A DNA stretch of 61,509 nucleotides from Mycobacterium helveticum. Its GTDB lineage: Bacteria; Actinomycetota; Actinomycetes; Mycobacteriales; Mycobacteriaceae. The stretch is taken from contig NZ_VMQU01000013.1 in the NCBI RefSeq assembly GCF_007714205.1, positions 1 through 61,509 of the forward strand, written 5' to 3'. The position numbers and the translations under genes were made by a program. This document shows, one piece after another, positions 49,813 to 61,237 of this stretch; position 1 is the first letter of the stretch, and every line of letters begins with the position of its first letter. A model generated the notes under the pieces. It was not told where the DNA came from. It saw nothing but the letters and a program-made list of their open reading frames with translations, and searched no databases.

Positions 49813-50123
49813 GCGACGAGTTCGCCCACCGAATGACTGGCTTCCAGCGGGTGGCGCAGCTTTCCCTGCGGATTGAGCTCATAGACGTTGCGGCGGCCGA
49901 CCTTCGACTTGATCAGGTAGCCCTCGTCGGTCAGATCGGTCAGAATCGCCTGCACGGAACGCTCGGTGATGCCGATGCGCAGGGCCAACTCGCGTGCCGT
50001 CAGCGGTTCGCCGGACGATACGCACAACAACACATGCCCGTGGTTGGTCAGGAACGTCCACGTGCGATCAGAAACCTCGGCAGCGGATCGCGCTGCCGAC
50101 CTCCCTTTCCGGGCACCGTCCAC
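49800..50123 (-). CDS. Winged-helix transcriptional regulator
   Basis: A 107-residue single-domain DNA-binding protein. RTWTFLTNHGHVLLCVSSGEP leads to the helix-turn-helix LTARELALRIGITERSVQAI and the wing YLIKSKVGRRNVYELNPQG. The layout resembles MarR/ArsR-type or small archaeal-like winged-helix regulators. No cysteines for metal sensing. It converges on the dab operon, and could regulate it or the alpha/beta hydrolase; no target is seen. GTG 50123 is the start in frame. Confidence 0.8.
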   Translation of the reverse strand: MDGARKGRSAARSAAEVSDRTWTFLTNHGHVLLCVSSGEPLTARELALRIGITERSVQAILTDLTDEGYLIKSKVGRRNVYELNPQGKLRHPLEASHSVGELVAALS

Positions 50124-50198
50124 CGAGCCATCTTACTACGCCGCGATTTCGCGTAAAAGAATTCGCCAATAGGTCGGCGCACGCAGTGCGCGGAGTAC

Positions 50199-50969
50199 TC
50201 AGCTGCCCGGGCCGAGACCCGCGAAGAAGGACTCGACGACGGCGCGGTAGGCGTGCGGAGCCTCGTCGTGCACCAGGTGACCGGCCTGGGCGACGGCCAG
50301 ATAGCTGGTGGGACAATCCCGTTCGGCCATCGCGCGCATCTGGCCCGGCGGCGTGACCGAGTTGCCGGCCTCGACGAGCAGCGCCGGCGCCCGCGCCGCC
50401 GTCCACTGCGCCCAGTAGTCGCGGGTACCCCACTCGGCGGCGATCTCTATCCATCGCGCGGTGTGACCGTGCAGCCGCCAACCGGTGGCGGTGCGGTCGA
50501 AGGCATCCATGAAGTACCGCCCGGCAACCGGCCCGAACTCCCCCAACACCTGATCGGCGGAGTCGAACTCGACCGGAAGGGCATGCAGCCACGGCTCCCA
50601 CGGCCCGGTGGTGCGCCCGCGGAAGTCCGGCGCCATGTCCTCGATCACCAGCGCCGAGACCAGGTCGGGGCGTTCGGCGGCCAGGCACCACGAATGCAGG
50701 GCACCCATCGAATGACCGACCAGCCGCACCGGCGCGCCCAGCCCGCCCACCGCGTCGGCCAGGTCGGCCACGAACCGCTCGGTGTTCACCGGGTGCGGAT
50801 CCGCGACGTCACGGCCGCGGTGCCACGGCGCGTCGTAGGTGTACACGGTGCCCAGCCGGGTCAGCCATGGCAGCTGCCGCGACCAGGTGGTGCCGCGCCC
50901 CATCAGGCCGTGCACCAGCACCAACGGGTCGCCGTGTCCACCCTGGCGGGTCAACAGGTCGGCGGGCAT
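50199..50969 (-). CDS. Alpha/beta hydrolase (Rv3591c-like)
   Basis: A 256-residue alpha/beta hydrolase. Oxyanion HGLMGRG near residue 20, nucleophile Ser in GHSMGALHS, and the catalytic His in AQAGHLVHDEAP give a full triad. It starts at ATG 50969 with MPADLLTRQGGHGD. No signal peptide. Homologue of M. tuberculosis Rv3591c; substrate unknown. Divergent from mhuD with 63 bp between. Confidence 0.9.
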   Translation of the reverse strand: MPADLLTRQGGHGDPLVLVHGLMGRGTTWSRQLPWLTRLGTVYTYDAPWHRGRDVADPHPVNTERFVADLADAVGGLGAPVRLVGHSMGALHSWCLAAERPDLVSALVIEDMAPDFRGRTTGPWEPWLHALPVEFDSADQVLGEFGPVAGRYFMDAFDRTATGWRLHGHTARWIEIAAEWGTRDYWAQWTAARAPALLVEAGNSVTPPGQMRAMAERDCPTSYLAVAQAGHLVHDEAPHAYRAVVESFFAGLGPGS

Positions 50970-51032
50970 GCCCCCATCTTGCGCGACCCGACCCGCAGAC
51001 GGGCAGGGCGGGCCGCGCGGTAGCCTAGCGGC

Positions 51033-51353
51033 ATGCCGCCAGTGGTGAAGATCAACGCAATCGAAGTGCCGGCCGACGCCGGCCCCGAGTTGGAGAAGCG
51101 GTTCGCCCACCGCGCCCACGCGGTCGACAACCAGCCCGGCTTCCTGGGGTTTCAGCTGCTGCGTCCGGTCAAAGGAGAGAACCGCTACTTCGTGGTGACG
51201 CAATGGGCGTCGGAGGAGGCCTTCCAGGCGTGGGCGAAAGGTCCCGCCATCGAAGCCCACGCCGGCGAGCGGGCCAACCCCGTGGCAACCGGGGCGTCGC
51301 TGCTGGAATTCGAGGTTGTGATGGACGTTGTCGGGAAAGACCAGACCAAGTAG
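51033..51353 (+). CDS. mhuD: Heme-degrading monooxygenase MhuD
   Basis: A 106-residue ABM-fold enzyme of the IsdG type. The three residues needed are present: Asn8 (KINAIEV), Trp67 (AWAKG) and heme-ligand His76 (AHAGE), each shifted by one from M. tuberculosis owing to an extra Pro. It binds two hemes and cleaves them to mycobilin, releasing iron without CO. No recognisable IdeR box in the 63 bp upstream. lpqF overlaps its 3' end. Confidence 0.95.
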   Translation: MPPVVKINAIEVPADAGPELEKRFAHRAHAVDNQPGFLGFQLLRPVKGENRYFVVTQWASEEAFQAWAKGPAIEAHAGERANPVATGASLLEFEVVMDVVGKDQTK

Positions 51354-52692
51354 CAGGCGCCGGGCCCCGCATCGTCTGCTGGCGCTGAGCGCCTCCGCCA
51401 CGCTGATCGTGGCCCTGGCGCCAGGCTGCGCCCCCACCCCACCGCCGCGGGCGAGCGCCTCGGATCCCGGGCGGGCGATCGACACCCGGACCCCTCCGGG
51501 TCTGCGGGCCCAGCAGACCCTGGACATGCTCGACTCGGACTGGCCGATCGGCCCGGTGGGAGTGCGCACCCTCGCCGCTCCCGACGACGTCAAGCCGGTC
51601 GAAGCGACCATGGAACAGCTGTGGTGGGATCGGCCCTTCGCGCTCGACGGCGTCGACATCAGCGCCAGCGTGGCCACGCTGCACTTGACCTCGTCCTACG
51701 GCGCGCGCCAGGACATCCGCATCCACACCGACGAAGCGGGCCGGGTCGACCACTTCGACCTGGACACCCGCGCGCCGACCATCAACTCGTTCCACGATGT
51801 CGACGCCGTGTTGAGCAAGACGGGCGCCCGCTACTCCTACCAGGTCGCCAAGGTCGACGACGGCCACTGCGACCCGGTGGCGGGCACCAACACCGCCGAA
51901 CCCCTGCCGCTGGCATCGATTTTCAAGCTGTACGTCCTGCACGCCCTGGCCGGGGCGGTCCGGAACGGGACGGTGTCCTGGGACGATCAGCTGACCGTCA
52001 CCGACAAGAGCCGCGCGGTGGGCTCCTCGGGGCTGCAACTGGATCCCGGGGCGCAGGTTTCGGTTCGCACGGCCGCCGAGAAGATGATCGCCACCAGTGA
52101 CAACATGGCCACCGACCTGCTGATCGGGCGGCTGGGCACGCACGCCGTCGAGCAGGCGCTCGCCACGGCCGGCCATCACGACCCGGCCAGCATGACCCCC
52201 TTCCCCACGATGTACGAGCTGTTCTCGGTCGGCTGGGGCAAGCCGGACCTGCGCACCCAATGGGAGCATGGCTCCCCGCAAGTCCGCGCCGAGCTGCTGG
52301 CGCAAGCGAATTCGAATCCCTACGAGCCTGATCCGACTCGCGCGCACACGCCGGCCTCCAGTTACGGGGCGGAGTGGTACGGCACCGCCCAGGACATCTG
52401 CCGGGTCCACGCGGCGCTGCAGGCCGACGCGGTCGGCGCGGCGACGCCGGTCCGGCAGATCCTGTCCGCCGTGTCCGGGATCCAGCTGGACCGCGACGTC
52501 TGGCCCTATATCGGCGCGAAAGCCGGCGGCCTGCCGGGCGACCTGACCTTCAGCTGGTACGCCGTCGACAAGACGAGGCAGCCCTGGGTGGTCAGCTTCC
52601 AGCTGAACTGGCCCCGCGATCACGGGCCGACCGCGACCGGCTGGATGCTGAAAATCGCCAAACAGGTCTTCGCGCTCATCGCCCCGCGCTAG
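51328..52692 (+). CDS. lpqF: Lipoprotein LpqF, serine beta-lactamase-like (Cpe/LpqF family)
   Basis: A 454-residue exported lipoprotein. The signal ends at Cys34 in LAPGC. An N-terminal ~120-residue domain precedes a class-A beta-lactamase-type domain with SIFK (SxxK), ATSDNMATD (SDN) and GAKAGG (KTG-like). The catalytic serine is thus kept, but the KTG threonine is missing, so peptidase or esterase activity is as likely as beta-lactamase. TTG 51328, inside mhuD, is the only start that gives the whole signal. Homologue of M. tuberculosis Rv3593. Confidence 0.88.
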   Translation: MSGKTRPSSRRRAPHRLLALSASATLIVALAPGCAPTPPPRASASDPGRAIDTRTPPGLRAQQTLDMLDSDWPIGPVGVRTLAAPDDVKPVEATMEQLWWDRPFALDGVDISASVATLHLTSSYGARQDIRIHTDEAGRVDHFDLDTRAPTINSFHDVDAVLSKTGARYSYQVAKVDDGHCDPVAGTNTAEPLPLASIFKLYVLHALAGAVRNGTVSWDDQLTVTDKSRAVGSSGLQLDPGAQVSVRTAAEKMIATSDNMATDLLIGRLGTHAVEQALATAGHHDPASMTPFPTMYELFSVGWGKPDLRTQWEHGSPQVRAELLAQANSNPYEPDPTRAHTPASSYGAEWYGTAQDICRVHAALQADAVGAATPVRQILSAVSGIQLDRDVWPYIGAKAGGLPGDLTFSWYAVDKTRQPWVVSFQLNWPRDHGPTATGWMLKIAKQVFALIAPR

Positions 52693-52709
52693 GAGATCCC
52701 GGGGCGGTG

Positions 52710-53081
52710 CTATGCCGGGCCGCTGTAGCGCAATTGGCTGGCCGTGTATTTCGCGGCGTCGGTGACCGGGGTGGCCTGCACCGCCGTACCGTAAGCGCAG
52801 ATCTCGGTCCACACGTCGCCGATCTCGGTGGTGTCGAAGCGCATCCCGACGATCGCGTTGGCCCCGCGGTGGTGCGCCTCGGTCATGAGGCGCTCCATCG
52901 CCTGGTTGCGGCTGTCGGCAAGGTTCTTCGCCATGCCCTGCAGCTCGCCACCGAAGATGGACTTGATGCCGGCCCCGAGTTGGGAAATCGCGTTCCGCGA
53001 CCGCACGGTCAGCCCGAACACCTCGCCGAGCACCCGCTGAATCTCCCAGCCCGGGATGTCGTTCGTGGTGACGATCAGCAC
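52710..53081 (-). CDS. YbjQ/UPF0145-family protein
   Basis: A 123-residue protein of the UPF0145 (YbjQ) family: VLIVTTNDIPGWEIQRVLGEVFGLTVRS at the start, AKNLADSRNQAMERLMTEA in the middle and GANAIVGMRFDTTEIG. These proteins form pentamers and are sometimes called heavy-metal binding; the role is unknown. GTG 53081 is used because a longer start would run through the terminator hairpin at 53107-53146. Confidence 0.85.
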   Translation of the reverse strand: MLIVTTNDIPGWEIQRVLGEVFGLTVRSRNAISQLGAGIKSIFGGELQGMAKNLADSRNQAMERLMTEAHHRGANAIVGMRFDTTEIGDVWTEICAYGTAVQATPVTDAAKYTASQLRYSGPA

Positions 53082-53106
53082 AGGCCGGGCCCCCCTGGTC
53101 ACAGCG

Positions 53107-53146
53107 AAACGGGCGGTTACTCCCGTCAGAGAGTAACCGCCCGTTT
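53107..53146. terminator. Hairpin terminator of clpC1
   Basis: AAACGGGCGGTTACTC and GAGTAACCGCCCGTTT form a perfect 16-bp stem with an 8-base loop, starting 11 bp past the clpC1 stop. Its outer AAA/TTT gives a short U-tract in both directions. It separates clpC1 from the ybjQ-like gene. Confidence 0.9.
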
Positions 53147-53156
53147 GCTGCAATCG

Positions 53157-55703
<2,547 letters not shown>

Positions 55704-55921
55704 CGGTGGTTACCTGCTCTCCCTCACCATCGGTACAACCTCACCAGCGGTCCGGTGGGGCTCGAATCGCGTACCTGCCGTCCACTGTAATGGTCGGCCC
55801 GCCGGGCGGCCTAACCTTGCGGTTCGGGGACGGCGGTCGCAACTGGAGAAACGAGGCGAACGCCCGATTGGTTTCCCGCGAACGCCCCCGACCATTTCGC
55901 CGTCGGCGAAAGTGTCAAACG

Positions 55922-55955
55922 ACCGGCGCCCGGGCCGTGGGGCCCGGGCGCCGGT
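55922..55955. terminator. Hairpin terminator of lsr2
   Basis: ACCGGCGCCCGGGCC and its complement GGCCCGGGCGCCGGT form a perfect 15-bp GC-rich stem with a 4-base loop (GTGG), 10 bp beyond the lsr2 stop on the minus strand. No U-run follows. Confidence 0.88.
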
Positions 55956-55965
55956 GCGCGGTTCG

Positions 55966-56307
55966 TCAGTTCCCCGATGCGTGGAAGGCGTCGATGACTT
56001 CGGCCGGGATCCGACCGCGCGTCGAGACGTTGTGCCCGTTGCGGCGGGCCCATTCACGGATCGCGGCGCTCTGTTCGCGGTCGATGGCGCCGCGCCCGCG
56101 CACGGAGCCGGTCCGGCCGCGACGCCGGCCGCCGACCCGGCGGCTGGCTGCGACCCATTGCTTTAGATCACCGCGCAGTTTCGCGGCATTCTTGGTCGAA
56201 AGATCGATCTCATAGGTCACCCCGTCAAGCCCGAATTCGACCGTTTCGTCGGCTGCGCCCGCACCGTCGAAATCATCGACCAAGGTGACGGTCACTTTTT
56301 TTGCCAT
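55966..56307 (-). CDS. lsr2: Nucleoid-associated protein Lsr2
   Basis: A 113-residue H-NS-like protein. Residues 1-~60 are the dimerisation domain ([11 protein letters not shown]..., [13 protein letters not shown]), followed by a basic linker rich in RGR and the C-terminal DNA-binding domain with the AT-hook-like [10 protein letters not shown]. It binds AT-rich DNA and silences acquired genes. A monocistronic unit bounded by a terminator. Its presence bears on the AT-richer islands in this window. Confidence 0.97.
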   Translation of the reverse strand: MAKKVTVTLVDDFDGAGAADETVEFGLDGVTYEIDLSTKNAAKLRGDLKQWVAASRRVGGRRRGRTGSVRGRGAIDREQSAAIREWARRNGHNVSTRGRIPAEVIDAFHASGN

Positions 56308-56430
56308 TGGCTTACCCTCGCGTTTCGTTCTGAACAGTTGCCGAGCAGATTGGTAAGGACCTCCCCGTCCACTAATGTGCCATAATAACGCAGCATACTC
56401 AATCGCGACGCGGGTCGTACAGCGGAAGTT

Positions 56431-57945
56431 TCAGCTCGAGTGGGGCCGAACAATCGGGAACAAAACCGTCTCCCTAATTGACAGCCCGGTCAAAGACATC
56501 AACAACCGATCGACACCCATTCCGGTTCCGGTGCACGGCGGCATCCCATACTCCAGCGCGGCGAGGAAATCTTCGTCGAGCAGCATGGCCTCGTCGTCGC
56601 CGGCGGCCGCGGCGCGGGCCTGTGCGGCAAATCTCTCGCGCTGCACCACCGGATCGTTCAATTCCGAGTAGCCGGTGGCCAACTCCACTCCCCGCACATA
56701 CAGGTCCCACTTCTCGGTGACACCCGCGAGGCTGCGATGCTGGCGTGTCAAAGGTGTTGTCTCGACCGGAAAGTCCTTGACGAACGTCGGCGCGGTCAGC
56801 GTGTCGCCCACCTGGTGTTCCCACAGTTCCTCGACGAGCTTGCCGTGCCCGAAACCGCGGCTTTCAGGAATCTCGACCCCGAGCCGACCGGCGATCGAGG
56901 TGAGCCGTTCGACCGTCGTCTCCGGGGTGATCTCTTCGCCGAGCGCCGCCGACAGCGAAGGATACATTTGTATCGACGCCCATTCTCCGTCTATGTCGTA
57001 CACACTGCCGTCGGGCAGCGGGAGTTGTCGGGTGCCGATCGCCTCGTCGGCCACCTCTTGAATAAGCTCGCGGGTGACCACCGCCGAATCGTCATACGTC
57101 CCATAGGCCTGGTACGTCTCCAGCATCGAGAATTCCGGAGAATGCGTCGAATCGGCGCCTTCGTTTCGGAACACCCGATTAAGTTCGAAGACCTTGTCGA
57201 AACCACCCACCACGCAGCGCTTGAGGAAGAGTTCCGGCGCGATCCGCAGGTAGAGATCGATGTCGAGAGCGTTGGAATGGGTGACGAACGGCCGGGCCGC
57301 CGCGCCGCCCGCCAGCGTCTGCAGCATCGGGGTTTCGACCTCGAGAAAGCCGCGCCGCTCCAGCGCGCCGCGTATCGCCCGGACCAGCGCGATTCGCCGG
57401 CGGGCGACCGATCGCGCCTGCGGACGCACGATGAGGTCGACGTAGCGCTGCCGCACCCGCGACTCCTCGCTCATCTCCTTGTGCGCGACGGGCAGCGGAC
57501 GCAGCGACTTGGCCGCCATCTGCCAGCGGTCGGCGAGGACCGACAACTCGCCGCGGCGGGAGCTGATCACGGTGCCGTGCACGTACACGATGTCGCCGAG
57601 GTCGACGTCGGCCTTCCACGCGTCGAGCGACTCGCGGCCCACCTTGTCGAGACCGACCATCACCTGCAGGGTGGTGCCGTCACCGTCCTGCAGCGTCGCA
57701 AAGCACAGCTTTCCGGAGTTGCGGGCGAAGATCACCCGGCCCGCCACGCCGACGACATCGTCGGTGGCGGTGTCGACCGGCAGGTCGGGGTGAGCGTCGC
57801 GGACCTCGGCCAGGGTGTGGGTGCGCGTGATGTCGACCGGGTAGGGCTCACGCCCCTCCGCCAACAGGCGGGCACGCTTGTCCCGGCGGATCCGGAACTG
57901 CTCCGGCAGGTAGCCAGGATCGGTTTCCGGCGGGTCGGCGTCCAC
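56431..57945 (-). CDS. lysS: Lysyl-tRNA synthetase
   Basis: A 504-residue class II synthetase with an N-terminal OB-fold anticodon domain and the three class II motifs: motif 1 around [13 protein letters not shown], motif 2 [17 protein letters not shown] and motif 3 [15 protein letters not shown] at the end. It charges tRNA-Lys. No LysX-type membrane domain, so this is the housekeeping enzyme. GTG 57945. Follows coaX by 47 bp on the same strand. Confidence 0.95.
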   Translation of the reverse strand: MDADPPETDPGYLPEQFRIRRDKRARLLAEGREPYPVDITRTHTLAEVRDAHPDLPVDTATDDVVGVAGRVIFARNSGKLCFATLQDGDGTTLQVMVGLDKVGRESLDAWKADVDLGDIVYVHGTVISSRRGELSVLADRWQMAAKSLRPLPVAHKEMSEESRVRQRYVDLIVRPQARSVARRRIALVRAIRGALERRGFLEVETPMLQTLAGGAAARPFVTHSNALDIDLYLRIAPELFLKRCVVGGFDKVFELNRVFRNEGADSTHSPEFSMLETYQAYGTYDDSAVVTRELIQEVADEAIGTRQLPLPDGSVYDIDGEWASIQMYPSLSAALGEEITPETTVERLTSIAGRLGVEIPESRGFGHGKLVEELWEHQVGDTLTAPTFVKDFPVETTPLTRQHRSLAGVTEKWDLYVRGVELATGYSELNDPVVQRERFAAQARAAAAGDDEAMLLDEDFLAALEYGMPPCTGTGMGVDRLLMSLTGLSIRETVLFPIVRPHSS

Positions 57946-57992
57946 GGCGAGCCAGCTTAATTGACCTCACTCGGCCGCGGGCGGAGCGCCCG

Positions 57993-58817
57993 TCAGCGTG
58001 CCGTCTTCAGCCGGCCGCGCTGGGTTTCCCGGTTGCGTTCGAAGACCAGTCGCAGGCCGTCCAGGGTCAGGTGCTGGTCGTAGGTGGCGGCGGTCTGCAG
58101 TTCGGGGAGCAGCAGCGGCGCGGTGTGCCCGGTGGCCACGATGGTGACCCGATCGCCCGGGTCGCCACCGAAACCCTGCACGTCGTCGCGGATGCGGGTG
58201 ATCAAACCGTCGACCAGTCCGGCGAACCCGAACACCGCGCCCGCCTGCATGCATTCGACGGTGTTCTTGCCGATCACCGAACGCGGCCGGGCCAATTCGA
58301 CGCGGCGCAGCGCGGCGGAGCGCGCCGCGGCGGCGTCGGAGGAAACCTGCACCCCGGGCGCGATGGCGCCGCCGAGGAACTCGCCCTTGGCCGACACCAC
58401 GTCCACGCAGATCGAGGAGCCGAAATCGACGACGATGGCCGCGCCCGCATACTTCTGAAATGCCGCCAGGCAGTTGACGATCCGGTCCGCACCCACTTCT
58501 TTGGGGTTGTCCACCAGCAGCGGGATGCCGGTGCGTACCCCGGGCTCGATGACCACGTGGGGCACCGACGGCCAGTACTGGTCGAGCATGACCCGCACCT
58601 CGTGCAGCACGGACGGGACCGTGGAGAGGGCGACGGCGCCGGTGAGCCGTTCGGAGTCGTCGCCGATGAGGCCGTCGATGGTCAACGCCAATTCGTCGGC
58701 GGTGACCTCGGATTCGGTGCGGATCCGCCAGTGCTGCACGACCTTGGCGTGCTCCTTGGAGCCGGACAACAACCCGACGACGGTGTGGGTGTTGCGCACA
58801 TCGATGGCCAGCAGCAC
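57993..58817 (-). CDS. coaX: Type III pantothenate kinase CoaX
   Basis: A 274-residue CoaX. The ATP-binding [11 protein letters not shown] is at the start, [11 protein letters not shown] and [13 protein letters not shown] carry the active-site aspartates, and ATGHTAPLL follows. GTG 58817 starts 2 bp after the panD stop. Sits in the order DUF2520-panC-panD-coaX-lysS, an obvious pantothenate-to-CoA unit. In M. tuberculosis CoaX appears dispensable beside CoaA. Confidence 0.93.
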   Translation of the reverse strand: MLLAIDVRNTHTVVGLLSGSKEHAKVVQHWRIRTESEVTADELALTIDGLIGDDSERLTGAVALSTVPSVLHEVRVMLDQYWPSVPHVVIEPGVRTGIPLLVDNPKEVGADRIVNCLAAFQKYAGAAIVVDFGSSICVDVVSAKGEFLGGAIAPGVQVSSDAAAARSAALRRVELARPRSVIGKNTVECMQAGAVFGFAGLVDGLITRIRDDVQGFGGDPGDRVTIVATGHTAPLLLPELQTAATYDQHLTLDGLRLVFERNRETQRGRLKTAR

Positions 58818-58819
58818 GG

Positions 58820-59239
58820 CTACCGCGCACCCATCCGGGGATTCAGCAGTTCCCCCGCATCGTCGGGCACGAAGGCCGGGTCGTGGCCCAGGTCCACCGG
58901 CTTGTTGTCGGCGTCGACGAACACGATCCGCGGCCGGCAGACGCGGGCCTCCGCCTCCTCCATGGTCCCGTAGGCGATCAGGATGACCAGGTCGCCGGGG
59001 TGAACCAGATGGGCTGCGGCACCGTTGATTCCGATCACCCCGGTGCCGCGCTCCCCGGTGATCGCGTAGGTGACCAGGCGGGCTCCGTTGTCGATGTCGA
59101 CGATGGTCACCTGTTCGCCCTCGAGCAGGTCCGCGGCATCCATCAGATCGGCGTCGATGGTCACCGAGCCGACGTAGTGCAGGTCCGCCTGCGTGACCGT
59201 GGCGCGGTGAATCTTCGATTTCAGCATCGTCCGTAGCAT
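58820..59239 (-). CDS. panD: Aspartate 1-decarboxylase PanD
   Basis: A 139-residue pyruvoyl enzyme, the same length as M. tuberculosis PanD. The self-cleavage site is Gly24-Ser25 in HYVGSVTI, giving a beta chain and a pyruvoyl alpha chain. It makes beta-alanine for pantothenate. The C-terminal tail, where resistance to pyrazinamide's active form POA maps in M. tuberculosis, is present (LLNPRMGAR). Overlaps panC (ATGA). Confidence 0.95.
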   Translation of the reverse strand: MLRTMLKSKIHRATVTQADLHYVGSVTIDADLMDAADLLEGEQVTIVDIDNGARLVTYAITGERGTGVIGINGAAAHLVHPGDLVILIAYGTMEEAEARVCRPRIVFVDADNKPVDLGHDPAFVPDDAGELLNPRMGAR

Positions 59240-60192
59240 CAATTCCTCCACAGTGGTTGGACGTGTCGGTCCGGCCCGTCGGTGCCGGCGCAAGCTCCCA
59301 CTTCGACAGAGACTTCGACGGGGACTTCGACGGGGACGTTGTCCAGCAGCCTGGTGCCGCCCAGCCTCGCGGCGACCAGCAGCCGACCGGGCCCACCGTC
59401 CCCCAGCGGGCCGAGGTCCGCGCCGCGCAACTCCAGGTAGTCGACCTCGATCGCGGGCACGGCGTCGAGCACGGCGCGGGCCGCGTCCAGCGCGGCCGCG
59501 GCGCCCGCCGTGGCCGCGTGCGCGCCCGCCGCCAGCGCCGCGGACAGCGTCACGGCCAGCTCGCGCTGCGCCGGTTCCAGGTAGCGGTTGCGCGACGACA
59601 TCGCCAGCCCGTCGGACTCCCGGACAGTCGGCACCCCGACCACCGCGACGTCGACGTTCAGGTCGGCGACCATCTGACGGATCAGTACCAGCTGCTGGTA
59701 GTCCTTCTCGCCGAAGAAGATCCGGTCCGGTCCCACGATCTGCAGCAGCTTGCACACCACGGTGAGGACGCCGGCGAAATGGGTCGGGCGGGCACCGCCT
59801 TCGAGTTCGGCCGCCAGCGGGCCGGGCTGCACGGTGGTGCGCAGGCCGTGGGGATACATCGCGGCGGCGGTCGGCGCGAACACCATCTCGACGCCCTCAC
59901 CCGAGAGCAGCGCCACGTCGTCGTCGAGCGTGCGGGGATAGGCGTCGAGGTCCTCGCCCGCGCCGAACTGCAGCGGGTTGACGAAGATCGAGACCACGAC
60001 CACCGAGCCCGGCACCCGCTTGGCGGCCCGCACCAGGGCCAGGTGACCGTCGTGCAGCGCGCCCATGGTGGGCACCAGCATCACCCGGCGCCCGGTCCGG
60101 CGCAGCGCCCGGCTGACGTCGGCGACATCGCGCGGCGCCGAGTACACGTTGAGTTCGCCCGCGGTGAAGGCCGGCCGCGGCATCCCGTTCAT
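59239..60192 (-). CDS. panC: Pantothenate synthetase PanC
   Basis: A 317-residue pantoate-beta-alanine ligase. [17 protein letters not shown] contains the ATP-binding HxGH-type motif, [10 protein letters not shown] and the [13 protein letters not shown]-like loop follow. It joins pantoate and beta-alanine with ATP. ATG 60192 overlaps the upstream DUF2520 stop; its own stop overlaps the panD start. Confidence 0.95.
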   Translation of the reverse strand: MNGMPRPAFTAGELNVYSAPRDVADVSRALRRTGRRVMLVPTMGALHDGHLALVRAAKRVPGSVVVVSIFVNPLQFGAGEDLDAYPRTLDDDVALLSGEGVEMVFAPTAAAMYPHGLRTTVQPGPLAAELEGGARPTHFAGVLTVVCKLLQIVGPDRIFFGEKDYQQLVLIRQMVADLNVDVAVVGVPTVRESDGLAMSSRNRYLEPAQRELAVTLSAALAAGAHAATAGAAAALDAARAVLDAVPAIEVDYLELRGADLGPLGDGGPGRLLVAARLGGTRLLDNVPVEVPVEVSVEVGACAGTDGPDRHVQPLWRN

Positions 60193-61121
60193 CGCGCCAG
60201 CACCTCGACGACGTCGGCGGGAGCGTGCGCGCGCCGGGCGGTACGCAGGGCGTTCACCCGGTAGGCGTTCGCCAGGTCGGGGTCGACGCGCGCCAGCGCC
60301 GCCAGGTGCCCGGCGACCGCCGCAGCGTCGCCGCGGGCGACCGGACCGGTGAGGGCGGCCTGCCCCCGTTGCAGGGTGTTCTCCAGCGCCGCCCGCGCCA
60401 GCGGGCCGACGATGCGTTCGGCGATGCCGCCGGGCCGATCGTCGACGGTCTGTCCCCCGCAATCGGGAGGTGCCCCCGGCCCGAGCAGCTCGTCGCCGCG
60501 CAGCGCGGCCCGCAGCGCATCGAGGGCATCGGCCAGGACGGTCACGAGGTGGTTGCCGGCGTGGGCCAGGGCGGCGTGGTACAGCACGCGGGCGTCCTCG
60601 CGGACGCAGAACGGCTCGCCGCCCATCTCCAGGACCAGGGACTGTCCCACCGCGTACCCGACGTCGTCGGCGGCGGTGATCCCGAAGCAGGTGTCCGGCA
60701 GCCTGCCGATGTCCTCGTCGGACCCGGTGAACGTCATCGCCGGGTGGATCGCGAGCGGGATGCAGTCGGGAGACAGCGGCCCCAGCACGCCGACCCCGTT
60801 GGCGCCGGAGGTGTGCGCCACGATCGTGCCGGGCCGCACCGCCGACGTCGCGGCCAGACCCGCCACCAGGCCGGGAAGTTCGCTGTCGGGCACCGCAAGC
60901 AGCAACAACTCGGCGCCGGCTGCCACGTCCTGGGGTGCGACGACCGGGGTGTCGGGCAGCCACCGCTGCGCCCGCCGGCGGGACGCGTTGCTGACGGCGC
61001 TGCACGCCACGACGACGTGGTCGGCGCGCTCCAGCGCGACACCCAGCGCGGTTCCCACCCGGCCGGCCGAGATGATGCCCACCTTCAGCCTGGCCGGACG
61101 CAAACCGTCGAACTGCACCAT
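60189..61121 (-). CDS. Rossmann-fold DUF2520 protein (Rv3603c-like; possible ketopantoate reductase)
   Basis: A 310-residue protein with an N-terminal Rossmann domain ([19 protein letters not shown], GxxGxG-like) and a C-terminal helical DUF2520 domain ([20 protein letters not shown]). The start [13 protein letters not shown] at 61121 is preferred to a GTG five codons earlier. It overlaps panC by 4 bp at the head of a pantothenate operon. Its fold resembles PanE/PanG-type ketopantoate reductases, so it may supply pantoate, but this is inference from fold and neighbours. Confidence 0.85.
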   Translation of the reverse strand: MVQFDGLRPARLKVGIISAGRVGTALGVALERADHVVVACSAVSNASRRRAQRWLPDTPVVAPQDVAAGAELLLLAVPDSELPGLVAGLAATSAVRPGTIVAHTSGANGVGVLGPLSPDCIPLAIHPAMTFTGSDEDIGRLPDTCFGITAADDVGYAVGQSLVLEMGGEPFCVREDARVLYHAALAHAGNHLVTVLADALDALRAALRGDELLGPGAPPDCGGQTVDDRPGGIAERIVGPLARAALENTLQRGQAALTGPVARGDAAAVAGHLAALARVDPDLANAYRVNALRTARRAHAPADVVEVLAR

Positions 61122-61237
61122 CGCAGACGACCTCACATAGGTATTCGTTCGTTCCGGTCCCAGGCTCAGGGGTACCGGACGGTCTCTAAGACTGTAGTCG
61201 ATGCCCGGGTCGGGCCCAATGTGACGGAGCTTTCAGC

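Noticed and set aside
50970..51032. IdeR box before mhuD
   Set aside because: No sequence close to TTAGGTTAGGCTAACCTAA was seen in the 63-bp gap.
51169..52812. Minus-strand frame of 547 codons opposite lpqF
   Set aside because: lpqF on the plus strand has a signal, lipobox and SxxK/SDN motifs; the antisense frame is Arg/Gln/Val-rich noise.
52710..53153. Longer start for the YbjQ-like protein (147 codons)
   Set aside because: The added residues would be encoded by the terminator hairpin of clpC1 and are not family-like.
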